10,197 nt of DNA from an uncultured Chthoniobacterales bacterium (GTDB lineage: Bacteria; Verrucomicrobiota; Verrucomicrobiia; Chthoniobacterales; UBA10450). The DNA is taken from NCBI GenBank assembly GCA_955652255.1, contig CATPAW010000135.1, forward strand, positions 1-10,197, in the 5' to 3' direction. Of the stretch, positions 6,471 through 10,197 are shown one piece after another (position 1 is the first letter of the stretch; every line of letters begins with the position of its first letter). The notes beneath the pieces were generated by a model. The model saw only the letters and a list, made by a program, of their open reading frames with translations, did not search any database and was not told the origin of the DNA. The translations under genes were made by a program, and so were the position numbers.

Positions 6471-6478
6471 AAGGGGGG
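6471..6478 (+). promoter_or_regulatory. Strong ribosome binding site of the lysine-rich peptide
   Basis: AAGGGGGG ends 8 nt before the ATG at 6487. It is the clearest Shine-Dalgarno-like site in the window and supports translation of the tiny downstream ORF. Confidence 0.6.
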
Positions 6479-6486
6479 AATAGTCG

Positions 6487-6546
6487 ATGGCCAAGAAACG
6501 CAAAAAAGCCGCGAAGAAAAAATCAGCAAAAAGAAAGAGGCATTAA
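6487..6546 (+). CDS. 19-residue lysine/arginine-rich peptide
   Basis: An ATG at 6487 opens a 19-codon frame, MAKKRKKAAKKKSAKRKRH, followed by TAA. Thirteen of 19 residues are Lys or Arg and there are no acidic residues. The composition resembles histone H1-like tails and the Lys/Ala-rich small proteins of several bacterial groups, so nucleic-acid binding is plausible but unproven. A strong purine-rich ribosome binding site sits 8 nt upstream. The gene begins 89 nt after coaB and ends just before a palindrome and a good terminator, so it is probably the last gene of the yicC-coaB transcript or has its own promoter in the gap. It is too short to assign by homology. The alternative is a chance A-rich frame, which the ribosome binding site makes less likely. 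Confidence 0.55.
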   Translation: MAKKRKKAAKKKSAKRKRH

Positions 6547-6561
6547 CGCCTCATGCTTAAC

Positions 6562-6583
6562 GACCCCGAACGCGTTCGGGGTC
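6562..6583. repeat. 22-bp perfect palindrome upstream of the terminator
   Basis: GACCCCGAACG is followed directly by its exact reverse complement, giving a dyad with no spacer. In RNA it would form a GC-rich hairpin with a short loop. No T run follows. It lies between the lysine-rich peptide and the terminator, so it could be an upstream hairpin of a two-part 3' end or an operator. Confidence 0.7.
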
Positions 6584-6600
6584 ACGATCCTAACCTTAAC

Positions 6601-6635
6601 CCGGGAGGAGAATTTATTTTCCTCCCGGTTTTTTT
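6601..6635 (+). terminator. Rho-independent terminator ending the yicC-coaB operon
   Basis: CCGGGAGGA (6601-6609) pairs with TCCTCCCGG (6620-6628) as a 9-bp GC-rich stem. The AT-rich loop can pair a little further. Seven T residues follow at once (6629-6635). This is a textbook intrinsic terminator on the + strand and marks the operon end before the inositol-monophosphatase-family gene. Confidence 0.9.
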
Positions 6636-6692
6636 GCGCCGATTGAATTCGTACAATATCGACAAAGGTCGCAACGGCTTATGGATTGCGGT

Positions 6693-6728
6693 CCTTGTTT
6701 CCGTTGTGCACTTTGTGGCCTTTGTGCG
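6693..6728. repeat. Four degenerate 9-bp tandem units (CTTTGTGNN)
   Basis: CCTTGTTTC, CGTTGTGCA, CTTTGTGGC and CTTTGTGCG follow one another without gaps, giving a 9-bp period just upstream of the suhB-like start. A TAATAT word at 6732-6737 follows and could be a -10 box, but no -35 at proper spacing is visible. I mark this as a repeat with possible regulatory meaning. Confidence 0.45.
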
Positions 6729-6743
6729 AGATAATATTTCGTG

Positions 6744-7490
6744 ATGAAGCACTATCTCGACGCGGCGGAGAAAGCTGCGCACGCCGCCGGCGATCTGCTT
6801 CGGAAAAATTTTCAGCGGCCCCTCCGCGTCAATTCGGCCGAAGCGCACGACATCAAACTCGAAATCGATGTCAGCACGCAGGACCTGATCACACATTCTC
6901 TCCTCGAACAATTCCCGCAGCACGCGCTTTACGGCGAAGAAGGAATCGTAGGCGATCAATCGAGCGAGCACCAATGGGTGGTCGATCCGCTCGATGGCAC
7001 CGTGAATTATTTCTACGGCATTCCGCATTTTTGTGTTTCGATCGCGCTGCGTTTCAAAGGTGAAATCATCGTCGGTGTCATTTACGATCCAATGCGCGAC
7101 GAAATGTGGAGCGGACAAAAAGGCGAAATCCCAAGATTGAACGGCCGCCACTTTCGCGTCAGCGAACGGGCCGATCTCGCCGAAGCCGTCATCTCCGTCG
7201 GACTTTCCAAGACCGGCGAGATGATCGATTCGAATCTTCCGTTGCTCCAGGAAATGATTCATCGCGTGCGCAAATGTCGCGTGCTCGGCAGCGCCTCGCT
7301 CGACATGGCGTATGTGGCTTGCGGAAGATTCGACGCCTACATCGAACAAGGGATCAGTTTGTGGGACATCGCCGCAGGATGGATTTTGGTGGAGACGGCC
7401 GGCGGCACAGTTGATCTGCGGCCGCGCCACGACATGAAAGATAAATACAGCATCGTCGCCTCCAACGGTGTGATCGATTTGAAACTGTGA
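6744..7490 (+). CDS. Inositol-1-monophosphatase family protein (SuhB-like)
   Basis: The 248-residue product belongs to the metal-dependent, Li-sensitive phosphatase family that includes inositol monophosphatase and related sugar phosphatases. The metal ligands are visible: GEEG (Glu65, Glu66), DPLDGTVNYFYG (Asp81, Asp84) and, near the end, WDIAAGWILVETAGG with Asp208. The typical GSASLDMAYVACGRFDAYIE segment precedes the last. Length agrees with the family (about 260). The start is ATG at 6744; a GTG lies one codon earlier. It is the first gene after the terminator and overlaps ispF by 4 nt. The substrate cannot be told from sequence: inositol phosphate, histidinol phosphate and nucleotide phosphatases share these motifs, so no gene symbol is given. 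Confidence 0.92.
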   Translation: MKHYLDAAEKAAHAAGDLLRKNFQRPLRVNSAEAHDIKLEIDVSTQDLITHSLLEQFPQHALYGEEGIVGDQSSEHQWVVDPLDGTVNYFYGIPHFCVSIALRFKGEIIVGVIYDPMRDEMWSGQKGEIPRLNGRHFRVSERADLAEAVISVGLSKTGEMIDSNLPLLQEMIHRVRKCRVLGSASLDMAYVACGRFDAYIEQGISLWDIAAGWILVETAGGTVDLRPRHDMKDKYSIVASNGVIDLKL

Positions 7491-7969
7491 GCACGATCCG
7501 GTGCGGAATCGGCTACGACGCGCATCGGCTCGCCGAAGCTCGACGATTGATTCTCGGCGGAGTCGCGATCGCGCATTCGCGCGGCCTCGAAGGACATTCC
7601 GATGCCGATGTCCTCGCCCATGCGATCGCCGACGCGATGCTGGGCGCGATCTGCGCCGGTGATATCGGCCAGCATTTTCCAAATACGGACGAATCAATTC
7701 GCGGCATCAGCAGCATCGAGATTTTGAAACGTGTGACCGCGCTCCTCGCCCGGAAGAAAGCGCGCGTCGTGAATGTCGATGCAACGATCATTGCGGAAGC
7801 ACCAAAGATCGCGCCGCACATTTCCGCAATGCGAAAAAAAATCGCGCAAGCGATCGACACGGATGAGGCGTACGTCAGCATCAAGGCGACAACCAACGAA
7901 AAACTCGGCGCGCTCGGCCGCGGCGAAGGCATCGCCGCAATGGCAATTGCGACGGTGGAGCAAGAATGA
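7487..7969 (+). CDS. ispF: 2-C-methyl-D-erythritol 2,4-cyclodiphosphate synthase
   Basis: IspF closes the 2,4-cyclodiphosphate ring in the MEP pathway of isoprenoid precursors. The 160-residue length is standard. Metal and active-site motifs are complete: GIGYDAHR (Asp11, His13), EGHSDADVLAHAIADAMLGA with His45, DIGQHFPNTD, and the C-terminal KATTNEKLGALGRGEGIAA loop that binds the cytidine diphosphate. It begins with GTG at 7487, which overlaps the TGA of the preceding gene by 4 nt, so translation is likely coupled. IspD, its frequent partner, is not in the window. Confidence 0.97.
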   Translation: MSTIRCGIGYDAHRLAEARRLILGGVAIAHSRGLEGHSDADVLAHAIADAMLGAICAGDIGQHFPNTDESIRGISSIEILKRVTALLARKKARVVNVDATIIAEAPKIAPHISAMRKKIAQAIDTDEAYVSIKATTNEKLGALGRGEGIAAMAIATVEQE

Positions 7970-7976
7970 ACCTTCC

Positions 7977-8057
7977 GTCATGTCGAGCGGAGTCGAGGAA
8001 TCCCGTGAGTTGCCGCAACGATTCGCAACGGGATGTCTCGACTTCGCTCGACATGAC
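7977..8057. repeat. 81-bp nested palindromic element between ispF and cysS
   Basis: Outer arms of 21 bp (7977-7997 and 8037-8057, ends GTCATGTCGAGCG and CGCTCGACATGAC) pair with a single mismatch. An inner pair ATCCCGT (8000-8006) and ACGGGAT (8028-8034) follows, and GTTGC and GCAAC words lie inside that. The element fills 81 of the 98 nt between the ispF stop and the cysS start. A TGTCGAGCGAAGTCGAG-like core recurs between genes in many bacterial genomes (general recollection, not checked), so this is probably a dispersed REP/BIME-like repeat. No T run follows, but its transcript would fold into one long hairpin just ahead of cysS. Confidence 0.85.
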
Positions 8058-8067
8058 AAAATAGAAG

Positions 8068-9537
8068 ATGCCGATTCGTCTCTTTAATACTTACTCGCGC
8101 GAACTGGAAGAATTCCGTTTTTTTTTTAATTATAGGGGGAAAATCGAGATCTACACCTGCGGGCCGACTGTTTATAGCCGCGCACACATCGGAAATTTTC
8201 GCGCCTACATTTTCGAGGACCTGTTGCAGCGCCACCTCGAATTGCGCGGTTACAAAGTGCATCGCGTCATGAACATCACGGATGTGGACGACAAAACGAT
8301 CCGCGGCGCGCGCGAAGCTAAAATTCCGCTCCAGGAATTCACCGCACCGTTCAAGCAGGCATTCTTTCAAGACATCGAAAGATTGCGGATCAAACGAGCG
8401 GACGATTTTCCGGCCGCCACCGATCAGATTTACATCGACAAGATGATTGCGATGATCAGCACGCTCATCGCGCGCGACCTTGCTTATCAAGCCGAGGACA
8501 AATCGGTTTATTTTCGGATCAACAGATTTCCAGATTACGGCAAGCTCGCCCATTTCGATCTTACGCAATTGCAATCGACCGGCCGGGTGAAGCACGACGA
8601 ATACGACAAGGAACACATCGGCGACTTCGCGCTTTGGAAAGCGTGGGACGAAGAGGACGGCGACGTTGGCTGGGAAAGTCCGTGGGGACGCGGTCGGCCC
8701 GGCTGGCACATTGAGTGCAGCGCGATGGCAACCGCGTTGCTCGGCGATCAGATCGACGTTCACTGCGGCGGCGTGGACAATATTTTCCCGCATCACGAAG
8801 CGGAGATTGCGCAAAGCGAAGGCTGCACCGGAAAAAAATTTGTGCGCTGCTGGCTGCATTGCGCCCATTTGCTGGTCGATGGACAGAAGATGTCGAAATC
8901 GCTCGGCAATTTTTACACGCTCGCCGACGTGCTCGAAAAAGGTTACACCGGTCGCGAAATTCGTTACGCGCTCATGCGCGTTCACTACCGCGCACCGCTC
9001 AATTTCACCTGGGACGGAATGGAGGAAGCGCGACAATCATTAGGTCGCATCGATGATTGGCTGACGCGATTGCGTGAGATTGCAGGAAACAAGATCGACA
9101 TGGTAGGGACGGCGCAGCGCGCCGACCCTACCAACAACTTTGAGGAAGCGCTCGACAATGACCTGAATATTTCCGCGGCGCTCAGTTTTTTGTTCGAATC
9201 AATTCGGGAAACAAATCGCGCGCTTGATCGAAACGAACTCGATGCTGGGTCGGCCAAGGCCTGGCTAAATTGGTGGGGGCGCGTAAACAGTGCGCTCAGG
9301 CTTGAGCAACACTTCGTCCTACACGCGTCCTCCGGCACATTCACTTTCAAAGGGGGAGATGTTCAAATGACCCAGCTTCCGGCCGAAATCGCGGAGCTGG
9401 CCGAAGCACGAGTGCAAGCAAGGCTTGCAAAAGACTGGCGAAAAAGTGATGAATTGCGCAATGAACTAAACGCCCGCGGCTGGGAAACGCGTGATACAAA
9501 GGATGGGCAGAAAATCACGCGGCGCTCCGGCATTTAG
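8068..9537 (+). CDS. cysS: Cysteinyl-tRNA synthetase
   Basis: The 489-residue product charges tRNA-Cys with cysteine. Class I signatures are present: CGPTVYSRAHIGNFR (HIGH-like motif HIGN, residues 40-43) and KMSKS (274-278). The zinc ligands fit Cys31, Cys217 (WHIECSAM), His242 and Glu246 (FPHHEAE). The alpha-helical C-terminal part includes EALDNDLNISAALS and the end segment RLAKDWRKSDELRNELNARGW. Two local oddities stand out: a run of ten T (8118-8127), coding Phe residues where relatives have a Pro/Gly-containing loop, and a palindromic repeat inserted in frame at 9102-9132. Neither breaks the frame. The ATG at 8068 gives the standard MPIRLFNT start; the ribosome binding site is weak. Confidence 0.96.
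   Translation: MPIRLFNTYSRELEEFRFFFNYRGKIEIYTCGPTVYSRAHIGNFRAYIFEDLLQRHLELRGYKVHRVMNITDVDDKTIRGAREAKIPLQEFTAPFKQAFFQDIERLRIKRADDFPAATDQIYIDKMIAMISTLIARDLAYQAEDKSVYFRINRFPDYGKLAHFDLTQLQSTGRVKHDEYDKEHIGDFALWKAWDEEDGDVGWESPWGRGRPGWHIECSAMATALLGDQIDVHCGGVDNIFPHHEAEIAQSEGCTGKKFVRCWLHCAHLLVDGQKMSKSLGNFYTLADVLEKGYTGREIRYALMRVHYRAPLNFTWDGMEEARQSLGRIDDWLTRLREIAGNKIDMVGTAQRADPTNNFEEALDNDLNISAALSFLFESIRETNRALDRNELDAGSAKAWLNWWGRVNSALRLEQHFVLHASSGTFTFKGGDVQMTQLPAEIAELAEARVQARLAKDWRKSDELRNELNARGWETRDTKDGQKITRRSGI
9102..9132. repeat. 31-bp palindrome inserted in frame within cysS
   Basis: The arms GGTAGGGACGGCGC (9102-9115) and GCGCCGACCCTACC (9119-9132) pair at 13 of 14 positions around the loop AGC. It codes residues 345-355 (MVGTAQRADPT) just before the conserved EALDNDLN helix, in a linker. 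The geometry and GTAGGG/CCCTAC ends match the palindrome at 5064-5094. Confidence 0.8.
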
Positions 9538-9546
9538 TCACAAGAG

Positions 9547-10197
9547 ATGTTTGCGCCTGCTGAATTTCTTAGTCTCAAACATACGGCCCATCCGAAGCTG
9601 TTTGAGAACCAGAATTACGTTTGGGACGCGCTCAAGCAAATCGCCAGTTATCTGCAATTCCGTCTGAAGCCGGGCGTATTGGGCGAGCTCGTGGGGAAAC
9701 CGTTCATCAGTAACGCGGTCTTCATCGGTCGTGGAACGATCGTCGAGCAAGGCGCGATCGTGAAAGGGCCAGCTTGGATCGGCGAAAACTGCCAGATCCG
9801 CAGCGGTTGTTACGTTCGCGAGAACGTCGTTGTGGGCGATGGCGTGGTCATGGGAAACTCGTGCGAATTCAAAAATTGCATTCTCTTCGACGAGGCGCAG
9901 GCGCCGCATTTCAACTACGTGGGCGATTCGATCCTTGGGTATCGCGCGCATCTCGGCGCCGGGGTAATTCTCTCAAACGTCAAACTCGATCATCGTGAAA
10001 TTGCCGTCGCGACTCCGGAGGGAAGCATTGCGACCGGTCTCACGAAATTTGGAGCTATCGTCGGAGACCGGACGGAAATTGGTTGCAATGCAGTGATCAA
10101 TCCCGGTTCGATTTTAGGATGCGATTGCATCATTTACCCGGGAGTAAATTTCCGCGGCGTCCTGCCCCAGGCCAGCGTGGTCAAGTTACGCCAGGAA
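9547..10197 (+). CDS. Left-handed beta-helix acyltransferase-like protein (GlmU C-terminal-like), partial
   Basis: An ATG at 9547, 9 nt after cysS, opens a frame that runs off the right edge (217 residues seen). Residues 1-50 are mostly helical and Leu-rich. From about 52 onward hexapeptide repeats dominate (FIGRGTIVEQG, WIGENCQIRSG, VVVGDGVVMGN, AIVGDRTEIGC, and so on), the mark of a left-handed beta-helix transferase. HFNYVGDSILG (121-131) aligns with the GlmU acetyltransferase motif containing the catalytic His (GHLTYLGD), so His121 is a candidate base. No N-terminal nucleotidyltransferase domain is present, unlike bifunctional GlmU, so the protein may be a stand-alone sugar acetyltransferase or a related regulator. 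An AAGAG lies just before the ATG. Confidence 0.85.
   Translation, partial: MFAPAEFLSLKHTAHPKLFENQNYVWDALKQIASYLQFRLKPGVLGELVGKPFISNAVFIGRGTIVEQGAIVKGPAWIGENCQIRSGCYVRENVVVGDGVVMGNSCEFKNCILFDEAQAPHFNYVGDSILGYRAHLGAGVILSNVKLDHREIAVATPEGSIATGLTKFGAIVGDRTEIGCNAVINPGSILGCDCIIYPGVNFRGVLPQASVVKLRQE

Noticed and set aside
6582..7697. Minus-strand frame of 371 codons opposite the inositol-monophosphatase-family gene
   Set aside because: It is Arg/His-rich with no domain, and it crosses the terminator and two well-identified + strand genes.
7978..9036. Minus-strand frame of 352 codons opposite cysS
   Set aside because: CysS motifs are complete on the + strand; the frame also reads through the 81-bp palindrome.

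Overview
The window looks like ordinary bacterial chromosome carrying housekeeping genes with short gaps, interrupted by several palindromic repeat elements. The best guess for the source is a soil Verrucomicrobiota (Chthoniobacterales / Udaeobacter-like). This is an inference from the gene mix (RNase HIII, a DUF4388 protein, a yicC-gmk-coaC-coaB string, a tiny lysine-rich peptide), the fairly high GC with frequent GCGC words, and the style of the intergenic palindromes. No rRNA, tRNA, CRISPR, phage or IS transposase gene was seen.

Layout. 1-189 is the 3' end of a receiver-domain (response regulator or hybrid kinase) gene on the + strand. It faces a minus-strand group read from about 2384 down to 219: rnhC (RNase HIII), a short DUF4388 protein, an unrecognised helical protein, and an HU/IHF-family DNA-binding protein. 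From about 2385 onward everything reads on the + strand. A spacer made of inverted 7-bp repeats is followed by mutY. Then comes a compact operon: yicC, gmk (overlapping yicC by 8 nt), coaC, coaB (overlapping coaC by 4 nt) and a 19-residue lysine-rich peptide, closed by a palindrome and a clear intrinsic terminator at 6601-6635. A second + strand group follows: an inositol-monophosphatase-family gene, ispF (4-nt overlap), an 81-bp nested palindrome, cysS, and a left-handed beta-helix acyltransferase-like gene that runs off the right edge.

Functions. The genes cover DNA upkeep (RNase HIII removes RNA from DNA; MutY removes adenine opposite 8-oxoguanine; HU/IHF bends DNA), RNA turnover (YicC), GTP precursor supply (Gmk), coenzyme A synthesis (CoaC and CoaB as two separate proteins), isoprenoid synthesis (IspF), translation (CysRS) and probably sugar-nucleotide or envelope acylation (last gene).

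The most interesting material is the repeats rather than a new gene cassette. At least four palindromic elements occur in 10 kb. One of them, 31 bp with 14-bp arms and a 3-nt loop, lies in frame inside cysS and adds 11 residues to the protein. A hairpin of the same geometry and with the same GTAGGG/CCCTAC ends sits between gmk and coaC. MutY also carries Glu where the family has its catalytic Asp, and the DUF4388 domain begins in frame just after the rnhC stop codon. I did not find convincing evidence of a novel defence or mobile system.
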